From NCBI RefSeq assembly GCF_001262605.1, contig NZ_LGTC01000001.1, positions 1,103,192 to 1,167,191 on the forward strand: 64,000 nucleotides of DNA, read 5' to 3'. This stretch comes from Pseudobacteroides cellulosolvens ATCC 35603 = DSM 2933 (GTDB lineage: Bacteria > Bacillota > Clostridia > Acetivibrionales > DSM-2933). A model generated the notes under the pieces. The model worked only from the letters and a program-made list of their open reading frames with translations. It ran no database searches and was not told where the DNA came from. Below, piece by piece: positions 1-8,523 of this stretch. The translations under genes and the position numbers were made by a program. Each line of letters starts with the position of its first letter. Position 1 is the first letter of the stretch.

Positions 1-321
1 TTCTATATAAGTAAATCCTAACTTTTTCAAAGCTGCGTATAACCAAACCTCGTCGGCATTTTCAAAAGCGGATACGAAAGAAGGTGCAAGGCTCACATAT
101 ACCTTTTCCTTTTTCCTAATAAATCCCTTTACCGTGTCCACTTCACTTTTTACAATCTTGGCATTTTGTGGGCATACCGTAAGGCAATTTCCACAAAGCA
201 TGCAATCCTCTTCCACAATACGTGCCTGATCATTAATAAAAGCAATGGCTTTCACGGGGCAGCTTCTTATGCACTTGTAACAGTTTTTACAGTTTGCTTC
301 TTTAAATTGAATAATGCTCAT
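1..321 (-). CDS. Sensory-type [FeFe] hydrogenase, N-terminal part (runs off the window)
   Basis: The 107 visible codons begin with a two-cluster ferredoxin domain: CxxCxxCxxxCP motifs at about residues 11-21 and 40-50. A stretch beginning KVYVSLAPSF follows, typical of the start of the [FeFe]-hydrogenase large-subunit domain. Unlike HydA upstream, there is no N-terminal [2Fe-2S] domain. This is the layout of the second, PAS-containing (HydS-like) hydrogenases that accompany hydABC in clostridia and are thought to sense H2 or redox state. The catalytic and PAS parts lie outside the window, so the class is inferred. The gene starts one base after the stop of the small [2Fe-2S] gene at 323-568 and probably shares its Rex-controlled promoter. 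Confidence 0.75.
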   Translation of the reverse strand, partial: MSIIQFKEANCKNCYKCIRSCPVKAIAFINDQARIVEEDCMLCGNCLTVCPQNAKIVKSEVDTVKGFIRKKEKVYVSLAPSFVSAFENADEVWLYAALKKLGFTYIE

Positions 322-322
322 A

Positions 323-568
323 TCATAACCTTCTTACTATATACTCTTGGAATTTTTCTGCCGCATTGCCTATCGTAAGTTCGTCAATAAATTCATCTTC
401 AACTTTTACAGAAACACCTTTTGTACACCGTTCCAGGCAAAAGGATGCTTTTAGTTCAACCTTATCCTGAAGCTTGTTGTTTTTAATAATTTCCTGAAAT
501 ATTTGTATTATCTGGTATGATCCTTTTAAGTGACAGGAACTGCCAACACATATGCTCACCTGAATCAT
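323..568 (-). CDS. Thioredoxin-like [2Fe-2S] ferredoxin
   Basis: An 81-residue protein with the C-x4-C (CVGSSC) and C-x3-C (CLERC) pairs of thioredoxin-fold [2Fe-2S] ferredoxins, the fold also found in NuoE and the N-terminus of NuoF. I start it at the ATG at 568 because a GGGGGG ribosome-binding site lies about seven bases upstream; a longer reading frame to 583 lacks such a site. It is the first gene behind the Rex-operator promoter and is followed after one base by the sensory-type hydrogenase, so it is probably that enzyme's electron-transfer partner. It is a paralogue of the gene at 1009-1266. Confidence 0.85.
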   Translation of the reverse strand: MIQVSICVGSSCHLKGSYQIIQIFQEIIKNNKLQDKVELKASFCLERCTKGVSVKVEDEFIDELTIGNAAEKFQEYIVRRL

Positions 569-603
569 TCGCAATCCCCCCAAGCTATAGTGTTAAAATT
601 AGT

Positions 604-621
604 TTGTTAACTATTTAACAA
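604..621. promoter_or_regulatory. Perfect Rex operator
   Basis: TTGTTAACTATTTAACAA is an exact match to the clostridial Rex consensus TTGTTAA-N4-TTAACAA. It starts five bases downstream of the -10 box of the minus-strand promoter at 626-654, so bound Rex would cover the start site. Rex leaves DNA when NADH/NAD+ rises, which fits control of NADH-linked hydrogenase genes. Confidence 0.88.
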
Positions 622-625
622 TTTA

Positions 626-654
626 ATTATACTACTTTGATAAATATTTGTCAA
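626..654 (-). promoter_or_regulatory. Consensus sigma-A promoter for the 2Fe-2S/sensory hydrogenase genes
   Basis: On the minus strand TTGACA (649-654) and TATAAT (626-631) are both perfect and separated by 17 bases. The promoter separates the last two hydrogenase-cluster genes from those upstream, giving them independent control by the Rex site just downstream. Confidence 0.85.
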
Positions 655-661
655 TGTGAGA

Positions 662-679
662 TTGATAATTTTTTATCAA
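662..679. promoter_or_regulatory. Rex-like palindrome upstream of the promoter (or weak terminator hairpin)
   Basis: TTGATAATTTTTTATCAA has the same 7-4-7 layout as the Rex operator, with one substitution in each arm. It lies eight bases upstream of the -35 box. It could be a second, weaker Rex site, or a short AT-rich hairpin ending the preceding gene; sequence alone cannot decide. Confidence 0.45.
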
Positions 680-694
680 TCATTAATCATTGCA

Positions 695-979
695 TTATAA
701 AGCATTTCTTGATCTGATGGTTTCGCCAACAGGGTGTTTGCTTTTATAGGTGAGCTTCCAATCCTCCGGTTTGAGCCTTGAAACACTTACAGTTGTTTTT
801 TTGCGATCTAAGTACTGCTGATAAGTTATGTGTCTGCATGGGTACTCCCCTTCTGGACTTTCGAAAAAGTCTTTAAATAGTATAACATCTGCGAAAGAAC
901 ATACCGCTGTCGCATAATTATCCTTAATTCCATTTCCGCTGATATGCTTGTAGTAGTCACAGTATTCACAATTATTCAT
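695..979 (-). CDS. Small cysteine-containing protein of the hydrogenase cluster, unknown function
   Basis: A 94-residue soluble protein beginning MNNCEYCDYY, with CxxC at the N-terminus and further cysteines at a CSFADV and a CRHI segment, four in total. They could bind zinc or an iron-sulfur cluster, but I do not recognise a family. The ATG at 979 is preceded by GGAG; a longer frame to 1003 has no such site. It follows the [2Fe-2S] gene by 29 bases and is probably the last gene of the hydCBA transcript, since a new promoter lies just downstream. The position suggests a role in electron transfer, maturation or regulation of the hydrogenase. Confidence 0.7.
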   Translation of the reverse strand: MNNCEYCDYYKHISGNGIKDNYATAVCSFADVILFKDFFESPEGEYPCRHITYQQYLDRKKTTVSVSRLKPEDWKLTYKSKHPVGETIRSRNAL

Positions 980-1008
980 AATCAACACTCCTTTTATGGC
1001 CATTTCTT

Positions 1009-1266
1009 TTACAGTCTTTTTATTACAACCGTTTCAAAGAAGTCTCTGACATTATCTGCAGATAATGATACAACCTCTTCACCATCTATCTTCACTGATA
1101 CGGCATTTGAACAGTGCCCCAAGCAAAGGGCCGGCTTTATACTCACTTTCTCATCAAGCTGTTTTTCTTCAATAATCTGCTGTAGTTGATTTATAATGTT
1201 GTAGGCCCCCTTAATGTGACAGGCACTACCAATACAAACAGTAATACTTAACAACTTAACCACCAC
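1009..1266 (-). CDS. Thioredoxin-like [2Fe-2S] ferredoxin
   Basis: An 85-residue protein with C-x4-C (CIGSAC) and C-x3-C (CLGHC), the ligand pattern of thioredoxin-like [2Fe-2S] ferredoxins. It follows the hydA stop codon by three bases and starts with GTG. Two adjacent GTG codons (1266 and 1263) are possible; an AGGAG lies 13 bases before the first. It is clearly related to the protein at 323-568, so the cluster holds two such ferredoxins, one per hydrogenase. It probably passes electrons to or from HydA/HydB. Confidence 0.85.
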   Translation of the reverse strand: MVVKLLSITVCIGSACHIKGAYNIINQLQQIIEEKQLDEKVSIKPALCLGHCSNAVSVKIDGEEVVSLSADNVRDFFETVVIKRL

Positions 1267-1269
1267 CTA

Positions 1270-2955
1270 TCATTTATTACTCCTATGAAGAAGTTTATGG
1301 TTTCTTTTGAGAATGCCATTATATAATGCTACTATTGTCGGATTTTCCTCAGATCTCTTTATAGCTGATGCACTATCTGCATTATATATTCCTTTTGTCC
1401 TTTGTATCCTATCATTTAACGAATGTGGAATAGGTTGACCTGCACCGCCGATACACCCTCCGGGGCACGCCATAACCTCAATGAAGTTATAGGATTTTTC
1501 ACCATTTATAACAGACTTTATAAGATTATCTGCATTTTTAAGTCCATGGACAACAGCAATTCTAATGGTTTTGCCGTTTAATTCAACTTCCGCTTCCTTT
1601 ACACCCTTCATCCCTCTGATTCCTGTAAATGCAAGGTTCTTAAGGCTTGAAGATGATTTATCCATATAACAATGCCTTAATACAGCCTCCGCCACACCAC
1701 CTGTTACACCAAAAATTATTCCGGCTCCGCTTGCAAGCCCAAAGGGCATATCAAGTGCTTCATCTTCCAGCTCGTTAAATACTATTCCCTGCTCCTTTAT
1801 CATCATGGCCAGCTCTTGAGTGGTAATGACCATATCAACATCATACTCGCCATTATTGAAATTTTCAGGTCGCACAGCCTCATACTTCTTTGCAGTACAC
1901 GGCATAATAGCTATTACAACATTGTCTTTTCCATCTGTTTCCTTTAAGCTTCTGAACTGCTCTTTTATCACGGCACCAAACATCTGCTGGGGTGAGCGGC
2001 AGGATGAAATGTTTTCGGTAAGCTCAGGATACTTTTGTTCAGCAAACTTGACCCATGCAGGACAGCATGAGGTAAATAGTGGCAATTTGCTTTCGGAATC
2101 CAGATGCTTTTTAAATTCCTCGCTTTCTTCTATTACTGTCAAGTCAGCTGCCAGTGCCGTATCGTATACCTGGTCAAATCCCATTTTTCTTAATGCTGCT
2201 ACAATCTTACCCATGGTTACTTCGCCTGCTTTAAGTCCAAATTCCTCGCCCATTGCAACCCTAACTGCAGGGGCAATCTGTGCGATAACTCTCTTATTTT
2301 TATCGTGCAGCACGTTCCAAGCCCTGTCTATATCCTTTTTGATAACAAGTGCACCTGTCGGACATACTGTCCTGCACTGTCCGCAGTTGACACAGTCAAC
2401 CTTATTCATTGCTTTGTTAAACGCAGTGGTCACCTGTATTTTAGCACCTCTGTATGCAAAACCCAATACGCCAACTCCCTGAACCTCTTCACACATTCTT
2501 ACACAGTCACCGCACATTATGCATTTATTAGGATTTCTTACTATTGAAACACTGCTGTCGTCTACATGAAGGTCTTTCTTCTCTTCCTCAAACCTAACCT
2601 TTTTTACACCAAGGCGTATGGCAAGTTCCTGCAACTTGCATCTTCCGTTCTTCTCACAGACAGTACAATCCCTGTCGTGGTTTGCCAGAATAAGCTCAAG
2701 AATCATTTTTCTGTGCTTTTTCAGCTTTGCTGTATTGGTATATATCTCCATACCGTCTTTTGGCGGTGTAGAACATGATGCAATAGTTCCTCCCCATTTA
2801 TCTTCAACCATGCACATCCTGCAAGCCCCATAAACACTAAGTTCTGAGTGATAGCAGAATGTGGGAAGGTCGATCCCGCATTTTCTCACTATCTCCAAAA
2901 GATTTTTTTCATTACTAAACTCCACTCTTTGACCATCTATTAACATGCTTCCCAT
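1270..2955 (-). CDS. hydA: [FeFe]-hydrogenase catalytic subunit HydA
   Basis: A 561-residue catalytic subunit of a multimeric [FeFe] hydrogenase that evolves H2 from reduced ferredoxin and/or NADH. Domains in order: [2Fe-2S] plant-type ferredoxin (cysteines around 34-61), a His/Cys [4Fe-4S] segment (about 93-106), two [4Fe-4S] clusters (about 145-155 and 188-198), then the H-cluster domain. All three H-cluster signatures are present: TSCCPAW (about 295), MPCTAKKYE (351) and ACPGGCIGGAGQP (about 496), the last with one Gly-to-Ala change from the usual form. GGAGG precedes the ATG. hydB ends four bases upstream. With HydB and HydC it should form a soluble NAD-linked, possibly electron-bifurcating enzyme; bifurcation cannot be read from sequence. 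Confidence 0.97.
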   Translation of the reverse strand: MGSMLIDGQRVEFSNEKNLLEIVRKCGIDLPTFCYHSELSVYGACRMCMVEDKWGGTIASCSTPPKDGMEIYTNTAKLKKHRKMILELILANHDRDCTVCEKNGRCKLQELAIRLGVKKVRFEEEKKDLHVDDSSVSIVRNPNKCIMCGDCVRMCEEVQGVGVLGFAYRGAKIQVTTAFNKAMNKVDCVNCGQCRTVCPTGALVIKKDIDRAWNVLHDKNKRVIAQIAPAVRVAMGEEFGLKAGEVTMGKIVAALRKMGFDQVYDTALAADLTVIEESEEFKKHLDSESKLPLFTSCCPAWVKFAEQKYPELTENISSCRSPQQMFGAVIKEQFRSLKETDGKDNVVIAIMPCTAKKYEAVRPENFNNGEYDVDMVITTQELAMMIKEQGIVFNELEDEALDMPFGLASGAGIIFGVTGGVAEAVLRHCYMDKSSSSLKNLAFTGIRGMKGVKEAEVELNGKTIRIAVVHGLKNADNLIKSVINGEKSYNFIEVMACPGGCIGGAGQPIPHSLNDRIQRTKGIYNADSASAIKRSEENPTIVALYNGILKRNHKLLHRSNK

Positions 2956-2959
2956 AAAT

Positions 2960-4831
2960 TTATTCCTCCTTTACCGCTGAAAACGGACAAGCCTCAATAC
3001 ATGCACCGCACTTGATACAAGTATTCTGATTGATCACATAAGGATTTTTAATTTTACCTTCAATGGCACCTACAGGACATACCCTCGAACACTTGCTGCA
3101 GCCTTTGCAAAGATTTTCAACTATTACTATGGAATTTAGTGCCTTACAGGTATGTGTTGGGCACTTCTTATCAACAACATGTGCCATATACTCATCCCGG
3201 AAGTATTTCAAAGTACTGGTTACCGGACCTGCTGCACTCTTACCCAGTCCGCAAAGGGCAGTGCTGCTTATGGTATCAGCCAGTTCTTCCAGCATATCAA
3301 GGTCTTCTGTAGTTCCCTTTCCTGCAACAATTCTTTCAAGTATCTCCAGCATTCTTTTTGTGCCTTCCCTACAAGGAACGCACTTACCGCAGGATTCATT
3401 CTGTGTAAAATTCATAAAATACCTTGCGACTTCAACCATACAGGTGTCTTCATCCATTACCACAAGTCCGCCAGACCCTATCATTGCACCAACTTTTTTT
3501 AATGAATCAAAGTCCAGAGGAAGATCAAGATGTTCTTCAGTGAGGCAGCCTCCAGAAGGTCCTCCGATTTGTACGGCTTTAAACTTTTTGCCGTCCCTAA
3601 TTCCACCGCCGGTATCAAATATGATTTCCTTTAGCGTTGTGCCCATAGGAACTTCTATAAGTCCGGTATTGTTCACATTACCAGTTAGTGCAAAAGCTTT
3701 TGTCCCCGGGCTTTTCTCAGGTCCTATGGATTTGTACCATTCACTGCCGTTTTTTACAATCAGCGGTATATTTGCAAATGTCTCAACGTTATTTAACACT
3801 GTGGGTTTTTCCCAAAGTCCTTTTTCAACTGTTCTTGGAGGTTTAACCCTCGGCATGCCCCTTTCGCCTTCAATTGAGGCGGTTAGAGCACTTCCCTCCC
3901 CGCATACAAAGGCTCCTGCTCCCTTATTTATGTGTATATCAAATGAAAATCCCGAGCCCATGATGTTCTCACCAAGTAAGCCGTATTCCCTTGCTTGTTC
4001 AATTGCAATTCTAAGTCTTTCAACCGCCAGAGGATACTCTGCCCTCACATATATATAACCATCGGTGCTTTTAGTTGCAAATGCAGCAATAAGCATTCCT
4101 TCAATCACACGGTGGGGATCACCCTCCATAATACTTCTATCCATAAAGGCACCAGGGTCACCTTCATCACCGTTGCATACCACATACTTAACATCGCTTT
4201 GCTGTGATAGCACCTGCTGCCACTTACGTCCCGTTGGGTAACCTCCGCCCCCTCTACCTCTAAGGTTTGAGTCGGATACTATCCTGCATACATTATCAGG
4301 ATTCATCTCTAAGAGCATTTTTACAAAGGTCTCATATCCGCCTTTTGCAACATATTCCCTAAAAGATTCGGCATCAATGCTACCACAGTGATCAAGAACC
4401 AATCTGGTCTGCTTTTTATAAAATGGAATTTCTTCCTGTGTTTCATAAATTCTTCCATCAAAGCTGTACAGAAGCCGCTCAACCGGCTTGTTTTCTATCA
4501 ATGTTGTTTCAACAATTTCCTTACAATCTTCTATGGATACCTTAACATATAGATAATTGAAAGGTTCTATCTTAATTAACGGGCCCATTTCGCAAAATCC
4601 ATGACATCCGCTTTTTTTGACTCCTATACCTTCTTTTTCCTCTTGCAGTTCCAGATCAACTAAAAGTCCTCTTTCTTCAACCATTGCCTTGATTGTTTTG
4701 TATATTTCAATGGAGCCGCCCGCAACGCAGCCGGTCCCGGCACAAACAAGCACTTTTTTCTTTTGATTTTCCAAAAGACCCGATACTGCTGCAGAGAATT
4801 CTTCAAATTTATATTTATCCTTAATTTTCAT
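2960..4831 (-). CDS. hydB: NADH-binding hydrogenase subunit HydB (NuoF-like)
   Basis: A 623-residue flavoprotein subunit. It has an N-terminal thioredoxin-like [2Fe-2S] domain (CAGTGC, CHGFC), the NuoF core with GRGGGGYPTG (NADH/FMN) and NGDEGDPGAF, the CGKCVPCREG [4Fe-4S] motif, and a C-terminal two-[4Fe-4S] ferredoxin (CKGCSKCSRVCP and CIKCGACIEACP). This extended layout is that of HydB in trimeric and bifurcating hydrogenases, not of complex I. Its first bases overlap the end of hydC by 11, implying translational coupling. It takes electrons from NADH, or passes them to NAD+, through FMN. Confidence 0.97.
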   Translation of the reverse strand: MKIKDKYKFEEFSAAVSGLLENQKKKVLVCAGTGCVAGGSIEIYKTIKAMVEERGLLVDLELQEEKEGIGVKKSGCHGFCEMGPLIKIEPFNYLYVKVSIEDCKEIVETTLIENKPVERLLYSFDGRIYETQEEIPFYKKQTRLVLDHCGSIDAESFREYVAKGGYETFVKMLLEMNPDNVCRIVSDSNLRGRGGGGYPTGRKWQQVLSQQSDVKYVVCNGDEGDPGAFMDRSIMEGDPHRVIEGMLIAAFATKSTDGYIYVRAEYPLAVERLRIAIEQAREYGLLGENIMGSGFSFDIHINKGAGAFVCGEGSALTASIEGERGMPRVKPPRTVEKGLWEKPTVLNNVETFANIPLIVKNGSEWYKSIGPEKSPGTKAFALTGNVNNTGLIEVPMGTTLKEIIFDTGGGIRDGKKFKAVQIGGPSGGCLTEEHLDLPLDFDSLKKVGAMIGSGGLVVMDEDTCMVEVARYFMNFTQNESCGKCVPCREGTKRMLEILERIVAGKGTTEDLDMLEELADTISSTALCGLGKSAAGPVTSTLKYFRDEYMAHVVDKKCPTHTCKALNSIVIVENLCKGCSKCSRVCPVGAIEGKIKNPYVINQNTCIKCGACIEACPFSAVKEE

Positions 4832-5309
4832 CTGAATTCTCCTTTCTTATCTCATTAATTACATCTATAGCCGACTCAGGCGTCATCTTTGCATATACCT
4901 TATCGTTTATTGTTATAACCGGAGCTAGCCCACAGGCACCAAGACAGGACACAGTTTCAAGGGTAAAAAGCATATCATCAGTCGAGTGCTTTTTATCACT
5001 TAATCCCAGCTCTTTTCTCAATGCATTTAAGATGGGTATCGACTTTCTTACATGGCAAGCCGTGCCATCACAGATTTTTATAATGTATTTTCCTTTGGGA
5101 TCAAGAGAAAAGTTTTCGTAAAAAGTAGCTACACTAAATATCTTTGAAAGAGTAATCTCCATCTTCTTAGATACATACTCCAGCACATCCTCAGGCAGGT
5201 ATTTATATTCACTTTGAATTTCCTGAAGCACAGCTATTAATGAAGATTTTTTATTTTGGTATCTTTCCAATATCTCATCAACATTGGAATATTGATTAAT
5301 CTTACACAT
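4821..5309 (-). CDS. hydC: NuoE-like [2Fe-2S] hydrogenase subunit HydC
   Basis: A 162-residue protein of the 24-kDa NuoE family: a helical N-terminus and a thioredoxin-like domain with the four ligands CDGTAC and CLGAC. It is the first gene of the hydCBA transcript. I place the start at the ATG at 5309, with GGGGTG six bases upstream; an in-frame GTG at 5318 is the alternative. It links HydB to HydA in electron transfer. Confidence 0.93.
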   Translation of the reverse strand: MCKINQYSNVDEILERYQNKKSSLIAVLQEIQSEYKYLPEDVLEYVSKKMEITLSKIFSVATFYENFSLDPKGKYIIKICDGTACHVRKSIPILNALRKELGLSDKKHSTDDMLFTLETVSCLGACGLAPVITINDKVYAKMTPESAIDVINEIRKENSDEN

Positions 5310-5359
5310 CAGTAACACCCCACATCCATTTTGTACATTGTATACATACCAAAACGAAT

Positions 5360-5377
5360 TCGTTAATTATTTATCAA
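5360..5377. promoter_or_regulatory. Degenerate Rex-like site upstream of hydCBA
   Basis: TCGTTAATTATTTATCAA matches 12 of the 14 fixed positions of TTGTTAA-N4-TTAACAA. It lies about 50 bases before hydC. A weak promoter, TTGTTA-17-TAATAT on the minus strand, sits just upstream of it. Rex control of the main operon is therefore plausible but weaker than at 604-621. Confidence 0.5.
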
Positions 5378-5590
5378 TCTAATATTAACGCAGATATGAC
5401 TTTGTAACAACGAAAAAATTATCTATATGCTGGTGTGTTTTTAGGGGTTGATATTAATAGATACGGTATGAAAATTTGATGTTCAGAAAATGAAATGGAC
5501 AAAATCACTTACAGTTTTGCTTACTACTTGCTTTTTGTCATAACAAATGTTATGTTAATACTATATTAGCTAATGTAGGAGTGATTTACA

Positions 5591-6451
5591 TTGCAATACA
5601 GCTTTATCAAAGAAAATATCTCAAGGTGCAACAGAAACTTTCTTATAATAAACCTCATATTTACATTATTAATTATTTTAATATCTAAAAATACTGTAAA
5701 TGACTATTACAACATGATTTTTGGCCCTTTTTCAGTTGATAAGTATGTGTTTATTAATAAACCAGATGATCAGAAAAGCAATGGCTTATGGTCTAAAAAA
5801 GTTTATCTGGATGAAAAAACGTCAATAAAAAGATTTTATATTGATAATAAATACTACTTGAAGTTTGATGATCCTAACACGTTTCATTCTGGAGTAGAAC
5901 AAGTTTATGAAAACAGCCTTAACTATAAATTGTATATTAATCCCTTAAAGCCTATTTATGGTACTTCCGGTGAGTATATAATTTCAAGCATTGGTGATAA
6001 ATATATGATCATAAAGGTCAAAAAATATGATGAAAACATGACGTCCTTTAAAGGTGTTGTCGTCGAAACTGGAGACGATTTCCCTCCTAGCATAATCAAT
6101 GAGTCTGATCTTGATATTGATAAGAAAAAGGTGTTGCCTTTTATTTTTGATACAACAAGAGGTATTGAAAAATTCTACTACGTATGGGCACTAATTATAT
6201 TAAGTATTTTTTCTGTAAACATATATAATTACATAAAAATTATAAAAATAAAAATAGACTATAGAAAACATCCCATTTATAACAAGCTTGCCTTTTTTGG
6301 TGATAATGCTTGTATTATGGACCAAATTGATAGTGAAATACAGGGTTCTCAGCACTCAAAACAGAAGACTATATACACCGATTCATGGGTCATTTGGAGA
6401 AAATTATTGACTATAGGTATTTATAAAAGCTCAAAACTCAATAAGGAATAA
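5591..6451 (+). CDS. Unknown membrane protein with two transmembrane segments
   Basis: A 286-residue protein of no family I recognise. A hydrophobic segment lies at about residues 16-33, a second at about 198-220, and a mostly hydrophilic stretch of about 165 residues sits between them, probably outside the cell. The C-terminal 65 residues are basic at first and probably cytoplasmic. The start is a TTG codon, supported by AGGAGTG seven bases upstream; no ATG nearby has a comparable site. It is a single gene, divergent from hydCBA, ending near a bidirectional terminator. Codons are AT-rich like its surroundings. Confidence 0.7.
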   Translation: MQYSFIKENISRCNRNFLIINLIFTLLIILISKNTVNDYYNMIFGPFSVDKYVFINKPDDQKSNGLWSKKVYLDEKTSIKRFYIDNKYYLKFDDPNTFHSGVEQVYENSLNYKLYINPLKPIYGTSGEYIISSIGDKYMIIKVKKYDENMTSFKGVVVETGDDFPPSIINESDLDIDKKKVLPFIFDTTRGIEKFYYVWALIILSIFSVNIYNYIKIIKIKIDYRKHPIYNKLAFFGDNACIMDQIDSEIQGSQHSKQKTIYTDSWVIWRKLLTIGIYKSSKLNKE

Positions 6452-6606
6452 CAACAATATAACGTTATGCTGTTATAGTAATTATATTTTTTTAACCTTC
6501 CGATTTCCTCATCTGTCATGCTTTTATCAATACGATCAAAAAGTATACAATATTACATTTGATGCTACCTTTTTATAATATAATATAAAATTATAAACTT
6601 ACATAT

Positions 6607-6647
6607 AAAAATAAGGGTGTTGTCTTTATGACAACACCCTTATTTTT
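6607..6647. terminator. Bidirectional rho-independent terminator
   Basis: An 18-base-pair stem (6607-6624 with 6630-6647) closes a five-base loop, with A and T runs on the outer sides. It lies between convergent genes and can end both the membrane protein (plus) and the sugar-binding protein (minus). Confidence 0.92.
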
Positions 6648-6653
6648 CAAATA

Positions 6654-8027
6654 TTACTCAACAGTAATATCCTTTAAGTTAATCTTAACTTTATCTTTGA
6701 ATGTCTTGAGCATATCATCTTTGGACTTAATCTTACCAGCGAGGTATGATCTCATAACATCGATAAATGCATTTTCAATTGTATCATCATACTTGGTAAG
6801 AATCTTACCATTGATTTTTTGTACGAATGGCTCATAGAATTTGAATACGTTAGTACCCATGATCTTACTATCTTCTGGTGAGCCTTCACCTATTGCCTGC
6901 AAGTTGTTCGGGAAGTCCTGATTGTTAGCTGCCCATTTCTTCATAAATTCTTTATCAGTTGTAAAGTACTTAATCAACTCCCAAGCAACATCTTGATTTG
7001 TTGACTTGCTGTACATACCAAACCAAGTTCCACCCCAGAAGAATGGGAATGGTGGTTGAGCTAAGCCCCATCTTCCGCCATCAGCAGCTTTTTTGTCGTT
7101 TGAACCAACTATCCATGGAATACCCCATGTTGGGCATGCCCATACGAGAGCTTTTTCATCATCAGCAATAGCAGCTGACCATCCTGGTGACCACTGGTCG
7201 AGGGATGCTTCATATTTGTTATCTCTTAATTGTTTAGCAAAGTCGATGAAGTCTATCATCTTCTGGTCTATATTAAGTTTGTTATCTACAACCCATCCTG
7301 CACTACGTCCACCGAGGTATAACTTCTGTGGCTCTTCAAAAGTTGGGAACAATGAAGCTTTTCCACCGCTCTTTTCCTTCAATGTCTTAGCAGTATCTAA
7401 CATTTTCTCAGGAGTAGAAAGCATATCAGCAATCTGAGCAGCATCATCAGTTCCGAGGTATTTCTTGGCTAATGGTTTTTTATAAGCCAAAGCACCTGCT
7501 GCAGCCTGGTGAGCAATAGCTCTAAGAACACCGCTCTTGTCAGTTCCTACATCAATAGTATATGGAACCATGTTACCAACATAATCTTTTGCTCTTTCAG
7601 TTATGTCTGCAAATGCATCTGGCATATCAATAAATCTCTTAACAAATGCAGATTCAACACCAAATAAGTCTGGTGCGCCTGAACCAGCTCTTATAGCTGA
7701 TGTAAGTTTGTTCTGATACTGTTGGTCTTTATCAGGAATAACTGATAAATTAACTTTAACATTTGGGAAAGCTGCATTGAATTCTTTAAGAATGTTTGGA
7801 GCTTCATCCTTGTTGAAGTACCAGAATGAAACTTCGCCTTTAACATCTGCCTTGTTTACAGCTGAAGGAGCCGCTGAAGGAGCATCTGAAGGAGCTGCTG
7901 AAGCTTCAGTTGAAGGACTTGGTGCTGGGGATTCGTCTGTTCCACCTGTTTCACCGCCACAAGCAAACAATGTGGACATCATGGAAACGCATGCTACCAC
8001 TGCCAATAGTTTTTTGAACCTTTTCAT
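6654..8027 (-). CDS. Sugar ABC-transporter solute-binding lipoprotein
   Basis: A 457-residue extracellular solute-binding protein, family 1. The signal peptide ends in a lipobox (LFAC, Cys about residue 23), so the protein is a membrane-anchored lipoprotein. A Pro/Ser/Ala linker (about 30-60) follows, then the two-lobed binding domain beginning VSFWYFNKDEAP. It resembles cellodextrin- and oligosaccharide-binding proteins of cellulolytic clostridia; the exact sugar is not readable. Oddly, no permease genes follow: a strong terminator lies seven bases after the stop, and the next gene upstream is a kilobase away. The permeases must be encoded elsewhere, or the protein is an abundant stand-alone binder. 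Confidence 0.9.
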   Translation of the reverse strand: MKRFKKLLAVVACVSMMSTLFACGGETGGTDESPAPSPSTEASAAPSDAPSAAPSAVNKADVKGEVSFWYFNKDEAPNILKEFNAAFPNVKVNLSVIPDKDQQYQNKLTSAIRAGSGAPDLFGVESAFVKRFIDMPDAFADITERAKDYVGNMVPYTIDVGTDKSGVLRAIAHQAAAGALAYKKPLAKKYLGTDDAAQIADMLSTPEKMLDTAKTLKEKSGGKASLFPTFEEPQKLYLGGRSAGWVVDNKLNIDQKMIDFIDFAKQLRDNKYEASLDQWSPGWSAAIADDEKALVWACPTWGIPWIVGSNDKKAADGGRWGLAQPPFPFFWGGTWFGMYSKSTNQDVAWELIKYFTTDKEFMKKWAANNQDFPNNLQAIGEGSPEDSKIMGTNVFKFYEPFVQKINGKILTKYDDTIENAFIDVMRSYLAGKIKSKDDMLKTFKDKVKINLKDITVE

Positions 8028-8432
8028 TAATTTTCCTCCTTGTATTTATTATATTTATATCAGTCCATATAAATATATGGAGTAATACCTACAATAATAA
8101 GGATATAGAGTATTTTGATATTTAGAACAAAGAAATCAGTATATTGTTATGTAATTTCTATATTTATCAACTAAACTGAACTGAACCCTATTTTCTACTT
8201 ACTTTTATATTATAACAAAATATTTTTTAGAAGACCATATATTTTTAATAATTTTATTAAAAAATATTAAATTTTTTTTAAAAATATGTGAATTTTTTAA
8301 CGCATGCAGACTACTACTCTTATTCATATAATTCATATAATTCATATAATTCATTGGTATACCTCCTGCAGAAGCAAAGTTAAAAAATTAGCGGTTAAGA
8401 ATAAAATTATGCAGTAACATTTAATTCTATAC

Positions 8433-8523
8433 TAAATTAAAAGTGTTATAAAACTTACATTTGTCAGAGCAAATAAAAAACTGATTTATTGGGATAAATG
8501 TAAATGATTTCACTTTTAATATA
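8433..8523. repeat. Dispersed palindromic element, family 2
   Basis: The ends are inverted (TTAAAAGTG on the left, CACTTTTAA on the right), with an inner inverted pair TTACATTT / AAATGTAA. The core CTTACATTTGTCAGAGCAAA recurs at 62335-62352. Related copies are at 50324-50399 and, as a right half only, at 63335-63405. Non-coding; MITE-like in form. Confidence 0.7.

Noticed and set aside
1820..2482. Long open frame on the plus strand across hydA
   Set aside because: Antisense shadow of a fully supported hydrogenase gene; no ribosome site and no domain.
3063..4058. 331-codon plus-strand frame across hydB
   Set aside because: Antisense shadow of hydB, with composition typical of reverse-frame translation.
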